Positions 12,301 to 27,300 of a stretch of 64,000 nt of DNA are shown here, in pieces (positions within the stretch are counted from its first letter, which is position 1; every line of letters begins with the position of its first letter). The notes under the pieces are model-generated. The model was not told where the DNA came from. It did no database searches and saw only the letters and a program-made list of their open reading frames with translations. Both the position numbers and the translations under genes were made by a program. This DNA comes from Oreocharis arfaki. Taxonomy: Eukaryota > Chordata > Aves > Passeriformes > Paramythiidae. The stretch spans positions 1,311,515-1,375,514 of the forward strand of contig VZRR01006745.1 in assembly GCA_013398015.1 (NCBI GenBank), given 5' to 3'.

Positions 12301-15300
12301 TTGTATTTGTTTATAAACAATAGAGTTAATGAAATAATAACTGTATGTTGAGTGAATTTAATTAGCTGTGGTTGACAGTGATTTCTGTTCATGTGATTAA
12401 TCAAAATAATTCTGTAAACCTTTCAAATCCTTAATCTTTTGCTTATTTTAAAAATATACTATTCCATCATTATTTGCCTGCATATTCTAATTACACGAAA
12501 TTTAGGGCTCTTTTATAAGAAACTCAATGTGTGCAGTGTTTCTAGCTTGCAATATAAGGACCCTGGCTGTGGAAAGATTTGCTTCTTTATAGTATGTTAA
12601 TTCATTACAATATTCAGTTCTATCACAGGACAAAATGGAATTCATTCTCTGAAATTTGGCCTTAAAGAAATGCAAACTCTGTAGAAACAACAATAAAGAA
12701 ATGAAGACATACATGTAAATATTCCTCCCCTCCTTTTAGGATGTGAAGCAGACTGTTACTGTTCAGCATATTAAAATATTTAATTCAAAAATCACATATC
12801 TAAACTGAATCTTGATTTTATTTGAGTGTAACATTGTGTCAGTACAGTTGTATATTCATATAAAGTAGGTAGCAAAACGTTTCTTAGAATTATTTATGAG
12901 GTATGCTTAGAGATAAGTTAAATTATCTGTTGAAAATACAAAGAAAGAATTGTTGGAACCCATAGTTGTGAGTTAACATCACTGCTTTCAGAGATGTCGA
13001 ATTTTTATATTGTTTGTAGACACCTATTTTGTATTATCACATTTTAGATGCAGTGGAGAAAGCAAGTACTATCTCAGCAGATCTACATTATTTGGCTTCT
13101 GTAGGGAAGAAACCAGCAGAAACTCAAGATGCAAGTACAAATACTAACCCAGGTAACTGCTACAAAGGTAATCTACAGAAACCAACTATTTCTGGTTTTG
13201 CTTCTTGATTGATTGTGATATTTGGTCAGGTTTCAAAATGCAGCAAGTTTGTAAAGGGGAAAACAGTTTTTTGTACTCTAATTTCTTATTGTAAAAAGAA
13301 TTAAACCAGAAAACATTGGAATATAAATTACAAAGCATTAGTTAAAATTATTATAATTAAAAATATTACTGATGCAATTATGTAAGTCTCCTCATGCTTT
13401 CTGTAAGTCAGTTCTGCTGTGACTTTTTCTGAAAGCTTCTTTTAACTTAACTTGACTTTATCTAAATGCATTTTAGACAACGTTTCACACGTCTGAAATT
13501 GTTTCTTTGCCTCTTCCTCCACAACTGTTCTTTTATTATGAACTGGCAAATCAGAAATGTACGCTTAGATAATGCTATTGGTATCTTTACTTTCCTTATA
13601 CTCATGCATTCTGGTCTTCTTTTTTTTCTTTCCAATCAAGTGCTCGAATCATATCAGGATCATGGGATCAGTGGATCAGGAAATGAGGTTTCCAGAGTTC
13701 AAAAAAACGAGCTGGTCACTTATGTTCCTGCATCAGGTGTGGCTTCAGTCTTTTTCCACTTAATTTGTTGTTTGGGAAGTCTCTAAAAGTGTGACTGTTC
13801 TAACATGGATTTTGTACCTAAGATAGCTTAATGAAGGGTGTAGATAACATGCTAATTTATCTGACTTCTTGAAACCCAATCCTTAGTTTGTGGATTTTAG
13901 CCTGATTTTAGTGCTACCTAAACTTTGGGATTTAGTGTAACGTAGACCAGATGAATTAACCAGTGGGATGTTAAAAGAGATCACATGAAACTGAGCTGCA
14001 GTAGCACTGCTCCGTAGATACTTTACATAGATTTCAGTACCCAAGTATTTTCCCTATGGTACCAAGAGAGCATGCTAATTTTTCCATTGTTATAGAGTTC
14101 GACGGTGTTTTTCCATTTGGAGATAACTTTAGTACATCACATGACTCATTTGCAGGTAGTTTTATTAGAGGTTTCTAGCTGTGTAATCTAATTTCTTTGG
14201 ATTAAGTAAAGATGCAGATTTTTTTTTTACCTAAGTAGGAGGGACTGGGATATTAATAGCAATCTAGATGGCAGCTTAGTCAAAGCTTTTCTTATCTTCA
14301 AGAGAATGCAGAGCTGTTTCCTAATAGTCTGACTTTTTTTGGCTTTTACTGTAAATATAATACTGACTATTATTATTTTCTTGTAGAATCATCTAGTTCC
14401 TCTGAGGTACTACTGCCAGACATGTATTTAAACCTGAGTTTCCCCACTGAAATGAAGGAGAAACCTTTATCATCCTTTCTGTCAGATGCACCTGATTTGG
14501 TTAGTGATCTAATGTACATATGGCTGAAATGCATTTTAAGTATACAGTTTGTCGTGATGAATTTGTGTTCTTTGTATCTGCATGAGTCTATTGAGTAATA
14601 TGGTAGGGAAGATTTTATTTATTTTGTTACCAAAACAAAAAGCCTTTCAGCTACAAATGTTAAGAGGTGAACACAGGAAATGGTGAACAATGCACTATAA
14701 ACAGCTTATTCGAAACACATACTGTATAATTCTTCCTTATCTTGTTGTTTAGCATAAACGGGAATATATCACTGTGGCTGACATTGAAGACAGTGACATC
14801 CTTAACAATTTGCCCATGATACCTGAGTCTGCAGAAGAGATAGCTGCTGCACAGCAAAATGAGAAGCTTGAAATTCCATCTACTGCAAAACTTCATCACA
14901 CAGCAGCCTCTGTTACTAATTCAATTCCACCTGAGACACTTCAAAAGCAAGGTAAACCATTTCAGTTTTAAATCCGAGAAAAAGGAAGACTCTTTTGTTG
15001 TCATATGCCCACAGAAAATCTGCAGCCTTTCCCCGATGAACCTCATGGTTTTTTAGTCTTACACATCAGCACTGATACATTTGACTTATTTTTTAATGAT
15101 TCTTGCCTCCTAAAACATACTATTAGGTATGGCACATCTGTGACTAATTATTTGGAGTATTGGGTGCTTGTGGCTTATTCAGTGATATTGGTGCATTCTT
15201 TTTCATTTATTTTAAGGTGATCATCAGAAAAAGGTGTCAAACCAATTGCAAAAGAAAGATAAGAAGTCAGATTCTGCTACAGGTAGTGTAACCTGGAACA

Positions 15301-18300
15301 TAGCACATGAAGATGGAAGAGCTCTTCCTTCTTCAGGGCTTCCATGCAAAGTAATTGAAAAAGAATACTTTTCCACAAAGCAGTTGGAAATGGATATGCA
15401 ATTACAGACACTGCAGAACATAGTAGAAAATATGGAGCAGGATTTCAGAAATAGCAAAATGGTGAGTTCTGAGTACTAACTGTTGTTTTTTGAACAGGTT
15501 ATTTTTTCAGCTAAGGACAAAACCTCCATTTTGGAATAATGTGTTCTCAAATCTGCTAAGTATCTGTTGAGAGATATTGAGAATATTATGTGTGTATATA
15601 TATATTTATTTATTGTATATTTATAATACATATTATCTGTATAAATATTATCTATACTGTAATACAAGTTTTATATATATGTATATATAATGTTCTTTCA
15701 TATTTAGTGCTGATTCCGTTGGCTGACGTGGTTGCTTACAATGGACCAAGTGTTGGCCAGAATGGTGGTTTCGTTAGTGAATGGGCTAAATATATTTGAT
15801 TTCTGCTTAACTGAGAAAATGGAATAGCACACAAGTTCAGGCTGAGCAGGAGACCTTTTTGGAAAATATTTCTGCAGTTGTGCCTCTGCAGAATATTATG
15901 TGACTGTTTCTGGAACCTGATCCTATTTGCTTCATAAAATATTTGCATTTTTGCCATCTGTATGAATATTAATATAGAAGTAAAATAAAGTTGGACTTTG
16001 ATGGATCTTGTAGGTCTCTTCTAGCTCAGGGTATTCTATGATTCACAGAAATGTATGGGCCTTATTTTGTCACTTACACACAGTTACTACACTCAGGTGG
16101 ATTATTTAATCACGTATATTCTTCATCAAGGTTGTTATTGAAGTCAGATTTTTTAAAAGCCTGTAGGAAAAAAAAAATTTCACATATCCTGTATTTGTTT
16201 CAGCATTTCATAGCACCTGGGTTTTAAAAATTATGGGTATGTAGCCAAACCCTGGAGAAAACTTTTTTTTTTGCCTGTTTTTTTTCAGTTCATACTAGTT
16301 GGTTATTCCTTTTATTACAATTTCTCATATATTACATATCAGTTATGAAAGTTGTTCTTTTTGAGACTAATTCTCAGTAAAACGTCTCACTGTGAGTCAG
16401 TTTTAGTTTTCATTTTCTAGTTTTAAACTTCTGACTTATGAAGACTACGGAAATATTCTAATTTCTTAGATAAAATATATATTTTTTAATGATATATATC
16501 TGGCTTTTAGATAAAATATATATTGGAGAAGTTCAGCTACTTTAATAATAATGTGATTGGTAGGAGTAAAACTGTTGAAACAGATAATAGATTTTGTATG
16601 TATGTTCCTCGAAGTATCCAGAAGATTGAAATTCTTACGTGAAATTAATCTACCTGAGCTACTTAGATTCCTGAACTTTTTTCTTTGTTTTCACTCAGGA
16701 AACTGCATTCAAATCTTACAAAATGTTTTTTTGTAAGATTCTGACAAGAAAAGTGTAGTAAAAGTAGACTTTGCATAAATATCTGTAGTGTAAGTCTCAG
16801 AAATACGTTGAAGAAAGTGTCATTACATGATTTTTGGCTTTCACTTACAGTTGGTGAAGCTGATAGAAGATTTTGAAATGGCTGCTGATTCAGACCTTGG
16901 TGCTTGTCCTGCAGTCTCTGAAGCTGCTGGAGTCACTGGTGCTGGTATGTGTTCAATTAAGAGAAGGATAATAAATTTGCCATTGAATATTCATCTTAAA
17001 TTACTTTTAGTTACCAGTGACATTTAATGCAGTCCCTAAAGGTGTTACTGAAATAGAAACCAAAAATATCAGAGAAAGAAATAAAATGAAAGGTAGCAAA
17101 TCTGAATATTGAGTTGTAATCTACTGGTTTTATTAAAATCAGCTTAACTGTTCACTAGAGCAGATATATTGAATGATTTATTGTTTATTTAACAAATAGC
17201 TATGTCATACCTACTTCTAGCTACTGTACTGTGCCAAGAACATAGTCTAATCTACTTATGGAGTTAATACAAAGCCAAGTGATGGAAACAAATCATGGCT
17301 ATATCTGTGTTCATACGTAAGACGATATTTGGGATGTCCTTTAGGCTCACATGGAACAACTGCTGGTCCAGTCATTTTCTTTGTGTGTGCAGGACTGGGT
17401 CACACAGCACAGCCCTGGAAGTGCCCTTTCATAGGTAGGCACAGCTGATCCAGGTTCAGGCTGTTGTAGGTGATAGATAAACTAAAGATGCCACTAACCA
17501 AATACATATGGGTGATAAGTTTCTGCGTTGTGAAGATTCTCTGTCGGTCTACTCTAAGTACTGTATCTTTTTTTTTTTTTTCACAGAATCAGAACATCAT
17601 TTGACAGGCATGATTTTTGAAGATGTTATAGATGATCAAAAGGAGAGCTTAAACTTGGAATACCCTGTACCCAGTTCTACTAGAGTGGATGTACACTCTC
17701 CTGCCTCTGCAGCCTTGGCTTCTAACTGTCCCAGTGGCCTGAAGTCACCTTCTGGTATAATCTTTATTGTATATTTTTCTCCTTCGCATCTTTTAAAAAT
17801 GAGTAAACCTTTTCTTCATGGTGTAATCCTTTCTCATGGCTGTTACACAGAATGTTATGTAATGAGATCATTAAAGTCAGTCATGAGTCTTTCTCGATTG
17901 CATTATTTAAAATGGCTTCATTGATGTGCACTGATAATGAGTTTGTTACATGACAGAACAGTATCACTAAGCTTTGAAAACAGTTCAGCAGTGAATCATA
18001 CTTGCACTCAAATGCACTCTCATTGAAAGAAAAAAATCAATGTTGGGTCTGTTTCTGAAACCCATCACTGTGCTAATTTATACTTCTTTACCTAAGTGAA
18101 TGTAAATGGATATGGTGTCACAGAACACTCAAAGCTCCCTCCAAAAGCTGTCTTTGTTATCTCTGTCACCTATCTGTGTCTAGAGGGGTTAAATCCAGCC
18201 TACACCAGCAAAATTAATCAGTTTATTTCACTGTACAGTAACTACTGTCTGTGTCGTAAAAGATTATTTTATGAGGTCTAATAGTTTTGAAAACTGAGGG

Positions 18301-21300
18301 TAAATTGATTTTTGCAATTATGAAGACTGCAGTAGCATTAAAACCAGGAGGAAAAATCATTCTGCAAACAACCTGTTGCCCAAGGTTAAAAATGCAATTG
18401 TGTTGTTTTCTCTCTATATTGCCTGCATTGCTTGCAGTCAGGCTCCCAAAAATGATACATTCTTTGTACATGTGAACTTGCATTTGACACTCACATTTAC
18501 AGTAGTCTGTCTTAAAAGGTGTTAAAACGTGTTCCTGTGTCTCTATACAACACAAGTGAATCTCAAATAATTCACACAGCCAGTTAAATTTTGAAAACAG
18601 TAATAGAGTTTACTAAGTATAAAATTGTTACTTGCAAGCTAAGAAAACTATAGGTGATACTAAGTTACAACTATAATTTTTTGAGATGGAGAGTTTAGTT
18701 TAGGAGAGGAAGCAGTGCTCTTCCTTCCAAGACAGCCATTCTGCTCTTCAGTTGCATCTTCTGAATTCCAAGCTGCTTCTGAGTTCCTGGATTTCTCAAG
18801 TAAGTGTCAATCATTAATTTTCCATGAAACACTGTATAATTAATTGGAACAGATAATTTCCAGTTAGTTAGTCACGGCAGAAAACTGTCAACAGTGATGA
18901 GATCTTCGTAGCAAAACTTCCCACAAAAGCCAGAGAACTGTTAATTAATGCTCTCTGGAGCCTCTGTGCTAACCGGGCAGTCAGTTAATTACATGTTGTC
19001 ACACAGGCTGTTAAGCTTATTTACAATATTAATTTATTTTTAATGTCAGCATACTGAGGTTGATGTGTTTCTGTATTTTATCCCACAGGCTGTTTAACAT
19101 ATGTATGATTAGTTTGTGTACCTCTGCCAACATATTATTAAAAAGGGTTGTTTCTGTTTCAGGCTCTCGTGTATGCAGACAACTATGTGCTGGGTATGTA
19201 TTTTGAGACTGGTTTTGTTGAAAGATTACCAGAAAGGAGACTGTCAGGGTGGAATCATCGCTTCATAAAAATCAAGGCATTTGTTTTCAAACTGAATAAA
19301 AGCCCTTTTGTTAGGTAATTTCAGGCATTTACTCTGACTTTGGTAGTGCCTGTTAGATTTACTGCATGCAAAAGCTGCAGAAGCATTCAAAGTTCTTTTC
19401 TAGTTACAAGTATTGGAGCTGTTAATGTAGATGGTGCTCTTGTCTGTGTGCATTTGTTGTTTCTCCTATTTGCAAACCACTTCTTCAGCAAAGTAAATGC
19501 AGCTGCTGCTGGTAGTTGTCTACCAAATCCAGCTATCTCCATAAGGTTTTTAAGGTGTTACTGTATGCAAACTGTAAAGCAGCAGACTGAAGATTTCATA
19601 ACTGGAAAGAGCCTATGCATTAAATAAAATGGTCTGACATATTTTTGTAAGTATTTTTACTTTTAGCTGCTGTTAGTCTTCTGGATCTAGTAGAAAAGAG
19701 TAGCTGGTTTCCTTTCTTCTTGGTCATTCTGCTCCATTATCAGTCTTTATTGTTTTGCTTCAATCATAGCAGTAAACTGAATGGTTTATCTTACTTTTCT
19801 AGTATTTTAAATGGAACTGCTTGTTGTGACTGAAGTGGATTAGAGAGTGGTTAAATAAACTAAAGAATAGGTATGAGGTAATAAACTTTAGCAGGCAGTG
19901 ATTTTTACCCAAAGGAGTAACTTGAAGCAACTATGGCTTGTAGTCGTAAACGGTGAGATTTGTTTTTTACTGGGAGCAAATGATTAAAAGAGAGGAAGGA
20001 AATGGGGAGAATTTAGGTGAAGCTGTACTCTCACTGACACTGATTCTTGCCCAGAAGGTCATTTGAGATTTGGGTACCATTGAAACTGGTAGCACCCCGT
20101 AACCTTGTCTCCTCATGGGCAGCAATACAAACCCTGTGGGTGCTCCTGGCTGCCAGGCTCAGCCTCCTGTGGGCCAGCCATGTTCACACACCCCAGCGGA
20201 GCTCAAGCATTTCAGCTCTGGATGGTCCCTCCGATGTTAGTCAGGGCTTGCTCCTTCTGTCCTCATCAAAGTTGACTCAAGTGTACTAACCCAGTGGAGA
20301 TGCGGGGAAAGAAAATTCTGTCCAAAGTCTTTCTGTAAAACAACCTGGATATTCTCATTTTAAGTATAAAAGAAAGGGGTTTAGCTTGTGGTTCTTACAG
20401 TAATGTTCTACATTAATTTAGTAACAGCTTTTTTTCCCTACCTAACATCAAGCTCTTCAGAAGATCCCCTGCAAATTACTGGTCCAAGTGATGTCACTGA
20501 CGTGAATGATCGTGTAGTAGAAAGTGACATCTCTCTGTTGGAGCTGGCCTTTGCAAAAACACAGGCTAAGAAAATCTCCAGGTAATACCATGGCTGTTTT
20601 TTGTTGTGTGTTGGTTAAATCATTTTAACCCTGGTTACTCTCATAGCTCACGCCCTGTGAACAATAGAAGCAAGTATGTGGTTTGATGTTAATGGGACTA
20701 GTATTAGAATTTTTAATATCTACAAATTTACTGGCCATTATTGTCATATATACTAATTGTTTTCTATTATTTTGATCTTGAAATTCTTTCCTTCTTTTTT
20801 GTTTGTTCCTTCTTCTACTAGGTATAGGCTGGAGCACAACTCTTTTTATACAGCAGGTTCAGTTCAGACCCTCATGTCTTCTAAAGCAGTTCTGAAAGAC
20901 AGAACAGAAATTTCCTGCCCATGGCATAGCAGCTTTAGAAACTTGCATCCCCAGATTTCAGCTTGTCTTGCTCCCCTTCCTGCTGGAGACTTCTACACCT
21001 TCCTGACTGTCAGTTATAAAATCAGCTGTGTTCTTTCCTGAGAGAGAAAGTTTCCTACTTCTGTTGGTGACATCATTTGCTGACAAGGGAAAAAAATACA
21101 GCTGTTCGGGTCACCACTCTGTTGTGCATGGGTGCCACAGTTCCCACCAGTTTAAGATCTAGTTGTATTATCTGAATGTAGCTGACAACCAGAAGAAAAA
21201 TCTTAGGACATGTCTTGGAAATTACTTGTTTACCAGGATTTTGTGTAGTACAATTTTGAGAAGATACCCACTCTTGTCCATTACTTATGCTTCCAGCTGT

Positions 21301-24300
21301 GTCAGAATTTTAAAGGGTTGTCAGTATTTTTATTATAGCATGTAGTTGCCATTGTTTGCAATTTACAGGATGTGCGATTATTTCCTGTTTACGTGTGCCC
21401 TCAGGGTTCTTGATTCTGCTTCTGGGCATTCTCAAAGAACAGAAGAGGAGAGGAAAGAGATACAAACATGGATGAAAAGAAAGCAAAAGGAAAGAATGAG
21501 AGAATATATGAAGAAACTGGATGAACAAAGACAGAAAGAACATCATCCATTCAACCTGAGAAAGAATGTGGTAAAAATATTGGCTGTCTTGAAGAGTAAT
21601 TGTTACTTATTGTATGTGTTGATTATTCAGGTTAGATAATGTAAAGATTGAGAGTGATGGTTTTTTTCCCCCTATTGTGATATTGGAGTTTTACATGTAT
21701 AATTTTATTTTATGGGAACTGGCCATAGTTGTGTCAGATAAGCAAATACACCAGTGTTCCTCACAGGCTGCAGGGGTGACCATTAGCTGCAGGTGGCCAT
21801 TACAAAGTAATGGATACAGCTGCAGCATTCACTGGTGAAAGATATGTTTTTCGGGCAGTGATGGCTACAGCAGTTGTTAAGATGTGTTTACACCTCGTTT
21901 CATCTTCCCACACACCTCCCAAAAACCCCTAGTGAATTTAAAAAGCAGAGTTCACATGCCAGCATCCTTTACGAACATGACAGGATACTGAGGGCAGCCG
22001 TCACTATCGTTCCCCCACACAGAAGTGTATGCAAAAATCATGAAGGGTGCTGGAATATGCTGTATATGTCAAGTATCTTAAAAAATTTTTTGTTGAAGTC
22101 TAGTTGCAGTGAACAAACAGTCTCCTCCCAGAATTTTTTACATTTTAAATTTTATTAGTAAAAATACCTTTATGGCCTGATCCATCTTTTCTGTGCTGGA
22201 AATAACAGGAAATAAAAAAATGTACAAAAGCAGTTCGTAAGAAATTTTCCAATCAATATTAACTCAAAATTTGCATTTGCCATCTGGATGCCTTCAGGAC
22301 CTGAAAAGTCACTGCTGAGTTACAGGAAGCTCTGGGGTTACAGGAGATGAGACCTAACAACACCAAATATATGCCTGTACTTTCTACTTGTTGAATTCAG
22401 GGTATCCCGTAAATACTTCCGGGCTGAAGCTCTACTGGTTTTATCTCCTGAGCAGCAAATATGTGATATACACAAGTTCCCTGTTACTAAATACTTCAAT
22501 TGTATTCACTTTCAGAAAGAATAATAGATGTCTGTGAAATAAAGTATTTCCCCTGGTTTTAAACAGTCTTTCAGAACTTAGCTGGGCTGCTCTTCTGCAC
22601 ATGCATGGAGAGAAGCGATTCAAGAAAAATGGGTCCTGCTTCTCTCCCTTTCTTGTGTTCTCAACCCATAGATACACACTTGATGCCTTTGCTTTGGGCT
22701 TTTCTCCTAAAATCGTTAGGGGGGGGATTCTCAGGTTTCAGTGGATGGTTTGGTTTTGGTTTTGGTTTTTTTTTCTTTTTAAGAAGAAAGAATTAAATAA
22801 TTCAAATTGTACGCTAGCAAGCACAGGTCCAAGTGCAACCTTGCCCTGTTTTATATTAGTTATTAGGAACATCACTGATTTTTAGGAAACTGAAGGTAAG
22901 GCCATTTGAAACTTTGAGCTTGTCTATGAGGACATCTCCTTAGGAATGTTAATGTTTTAAGCATATGAAGTATGGAAGATGTGACTGCAAGATTTCAGTA
23001 TATTTTTTGAGACTGGAATGTTACAGAGACAATCTTACCTGAATTTCCTGGTATGACCATATGTTTTCATATTGATTTTCTTTCTGAATAACTTTCAAGT
23101 CAGTTAAGTACAATTTGAGAGTGAGAGACTGGAATGACACCACAGTGCATAATTAGTTTATGATTTTTATACTTTCTTACATAGCATCATAATCCTACTT
23201 CAAAGGATATTAGAATCTTCCAGAAGAAGAAAGAAGAAAAAGACAAGTAAGTTGCTATAAATTTAACTCGGGATATCTTTATTTATATATTTGTTTTCCA
23301 GTCCTCAAAAAGAGGTAGAGATAGTTTTAACTATATTACCTATAGAACTTCATGTATCAATGAAATTTCAACCAAAAGCATAAATAATTCATGTTTGCTT
23401 CACCATTTAGGAAAACTCCAAACATGTTTCATCTTTTGACTGTTATTTGTCGCTTTCCAAGTATCATTGTTTCTTTTTTTCCCCAGCATTTCCTCATGCA
23501 TTCTGTCAAACTCATTGGTGTAAGAAATGGTTTAACTTCTTGCTAATGATGTTAAAAGGCTTAGTGTATCTTCTGTGAAATTCTGTAAAAAAATGTTCTT
23601 CATGTAGTCTTACAGGACTCGCAAATCAGCTGTAGTGAAATGAGTGACAGCAGGAGGTAATGTGTAATATTATTTCCCCACAGAGCCCTGTTGTCTGAGC
23701 ATCACAGTATAAGAATATCACAGGCACTTTCCCTGATGAATGAAATGTTATCTGACACAGTGGCATCACCGGCAAGTGACCAGAGAGCACTGTCCAGGAC
23801 AAGATCACCTCAAGAGTACACACAGAGGAATGTGGCATCCAGTACCAGGTAACACTCCAAGCATCAAACCTGCTCTGCTCTGCTGGTGTCCTCACCACAC
23901 TTGAAATTTTGTAACAAGTTGAGACAGGATTAGCTTGAGAGACAGGTCATACACCGGTGGAATCAAAGATAAAATTTGTCTGGATCAGAGGACTTTCAAG
24001 CCCAGTTTCAGTTCCAGTCTTGTTAAAACCACCACTGCAAATCTTGGAGGGAGCCTTAAAAATGCCTTTTGGAGCATGGAATAAGCCAGCTCAGGAGTCA
24101 AGCTGTGATCAGTGTTATAACCAATTCCACTCAACATCAATTCCTCGACAGAAAGGGTGGTTAGACATTGGAACAGCTGCCCAGGGAGGTGGTGGAGTCA
24201 CCATCCCTGGAGGTGTGACTGGACATGGCACTTGGTGCCAGGGTCCATTTGACAGGGTTGTGATCCCGTCAAAGGTTGGACTTGATGATCTTGGAGGTCC

Positions 24301-27300
24301 TTTGCAAACTTAATGACTCTGATTCCACTGGACAATAGCCAGCAACATAGACCTGAAGAGCATCTAACAACAAGCAAGAAGCAACTGAAAATTCTGCTGT
24401 GCAAACTCTAGATTTGTTCTCTTGCTTGCCAGTTTTTTCATAGCATTTTACTTGTTCTTTCTTTTGCACTTTGTTTATTGCCTTTTGAGGAGGTGAGGGT
24501 ATCTGAGTATTATAATTTGATACATTTATTCAGTTTGATGGCATTAATGCCATGTATGTATATGTGTATTCTAGGTGTATATTGCATTGTAGTTTTTCTG
24601 TATGTATATATAATTTTATGCTTCTCAGAATAGTAGGAGGAACTTTGTACTTCAGGTAATCATGTGATTTCCAAATTTAGGTATTTCTACTTCTTTTTTT
24701 CAGTACAGCACCTTTTTTAGGTACAGTTCCAGAGAAGAGCATTAAACTGAATGTAGTCAGTGCTGTACAGAGCCTGCTGGTGGTGTCTAAGGGAAGTTTA
24801 AGTGCATCAGCCCAGCCAGAATCAGACATGCTAAGGAACATCATGCAGGAATCCACCTTGGGAGTGGCAGGACCTACTAACAAATTTTGTTGGACCTAAA
24901 GTGGCTCTCTGTAAAGCCAGTTTGATGTGTCTTCACTGTGATTGCAGCAGTTCTGATTCTGCTGAGGCTTAGTGGCCCCACAGGCAGTGTGTGATGCTGA
25001 TCCTCAGCTACATGGGCTGAATGTGATTTCTCTGGCTTTTATGACTCTTCTGAATATGCCCTGTCAGATCTAAGTTGTGTGGAAGAATGGTACATGGTGT
25101 ACAGTAATAAGTATTTAAGCTTTGTTGTTGTGTTGGTATTTTTCTTTGTCTTGTTGTAGAGGGCATCTGAACAGTCCTGTTCTGGCAGAAAGAAGCAGAA
25201 TTGCTGCCAAACCTGGCTTTGGTCAAAAAGTTCAGCGTTTCATCCCAGCTCTTGGCTTGACACAGTCCAGGGGTAAGAACAGAACTTTTTTAATGAAGAC
25301 ACATACTGAAGAGGATCTTCAAGTGACTGCTGGATTTTTGAGAGGGAAGAGCTTTGATATCTGTGTAGAAAATCAGATTTATAATCCTGGATGTTTCCTG
25401 TCTTGAGGCTTTTGCAACTATGTTGCCACTGATCTGCTAAAGATGAGAGTTACCTTTCCTTATCACTTCTTTAAATCCAAAGTAGCTTAAATTGCTGTAG
25501 CAAGAGCACTGTGTAATCCAGGCAGGAGACTCGTAGATGAAAATTTCTAAGTGTCTTTGAGTATATTTGATCTGTATTTTAAAAAGGAAATGCTTACTTT
25601 GTCTTTCCAGGAAATGCCTGTAAGCTCCTTCAGAAAAGTACCTCCAGAAGAAGACTGAGAAGTGCTACAAACTGTCCTGTTAATTCCAGACACTGTAAGT
25701 TACACAGAACAATGACAGAGTGCTACATAATACAGGGGGGAAATAAGAAGCAGATACAGCATTTGTTTAGAAGAATAAACTCATAATCTTTTCCCCACTT
25801 AAAAATCCTTTTAATTAGAAACTTGTGAAATATTTTAATCACCGCTGTTTACCTTCAGAACAGTTTTAGCCAGATGAGAGTTTCAAGATTACTGAAATAA
25901 ATGTGCCAGATTTTTATGAATTCCTGAAACACATGTTATGAAATCACAAGAGACAGAGGCTTTAAGTCTTATCTTTCAGTTCAAACTGATAGAGAGAAAG
26001 TTAGTTAGCAGACCAGGACACAAGAATTATGCCTCTCCCTTACCCTTCTGTGCTGCTTACTCTCCAGGCTCTTTAAAGTAGGAGTTGTCTTTGTTATCCC
26101 GCTGTACAGTTTCCATTTAAGATATCGTTTTATCATAATGTTAGCACAGAAAAATTTATGACTAAGCTTATCAAAAAAAAAACCTCTTTGGATTTCAGTG
26201 ATACTTTTTCCTATGCCTATCTTTGTAGGTCTGGATCCAAAAAAGATTGCTCCTAATCTTATTCTTTAACAGATACAGTACTTTTAACAGCAGCAGAATT
26301 TGTGACCAGACAAAGAATGAGGAGAGAATCAGTCTGAAAGGAAGTACTGTGGCATGATTCCATTCTGCCTTACACCAGAATTACGCTATTGGGCATAATT
26401 TGGACAGTCAAAGGTCAATCAATGTATTTGAGTTGGCAGCTCAGGAAATTGACAGAAGCAGTAATATGCTGAAAGGCACTTTTACTGAATTCCTGAATTC
26501 ACCTCTGCTCATGTGGAAATTCCTTTCCATATATTTGCTTTTTAAGCTCTGTATTCAGGTTGATCTTTCTCTGATTTCATGGCACCTTTTTGTATCTGTC
26601 TTTCCAGTATATCACATCTCTGATAAGGGTTTCATCAAAGTTCCATGTCTTCTAAAGAGGCACAAATTCAGAATTTATTTAGTTCAGTCCTCTGCCAAAT
26701 AATGAACAATGTGGGTTTTTGGGGGGACTGCACCACAGAACCTGGATGCTCCTTGCATGAACCGTGCACAGTCCTGTTCCACTTTGTGTTCTGCCCTGGG
26801 AAGGCAGCTCAGAGCGTGAGGCTGGAAGGGACCCGCAGCCTTTTCTCCCCATAACCCCACATCAATTCTAGATAGCAGGGCTGGCTGTTTTCATGTGGAT
26901 TTGCACACAGCTTCAGTTCTTAGAACCTGGAGCTTCTATTCTGGGAGGAGTTTCAAGAGATTGAGATGAGAAGCGCAAGAAGCGTTACAGTGCTGTGGTT
27001 GGCCTGTTTTCTCCTCAGCTGCTGAGTGCAGAGTCAGCAGGAGCTCAAAACAAAAACCTCCTCAAGTTGCCACTGCAGTTCAGACAGAAGGCATTGATCT
27101 TGACTCTGATCGGGACGTAGTGAGTCCTTGGACTGTGCCTGAGGATATCCAAAGAATACTTCAAGATACTCATGACTCCATGTTTCAGGTAGAGACCTAC
27201 TTATTATATAAACTACTTTATACTTGCCATTTAACACTTTATTTGCTTCTGCTTTATTTAAAATAAATAAATTTTCGGTTAAAATAAATAAGTTTTCGGT

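Noticed and set aside
20047..20289. 80-codon + strand frame in a GC-richer part of a CPLANE1 intron
   Set aside because: The flanking exons join in phase without it and no splice pair fits; probably an old unrecognised repeat.
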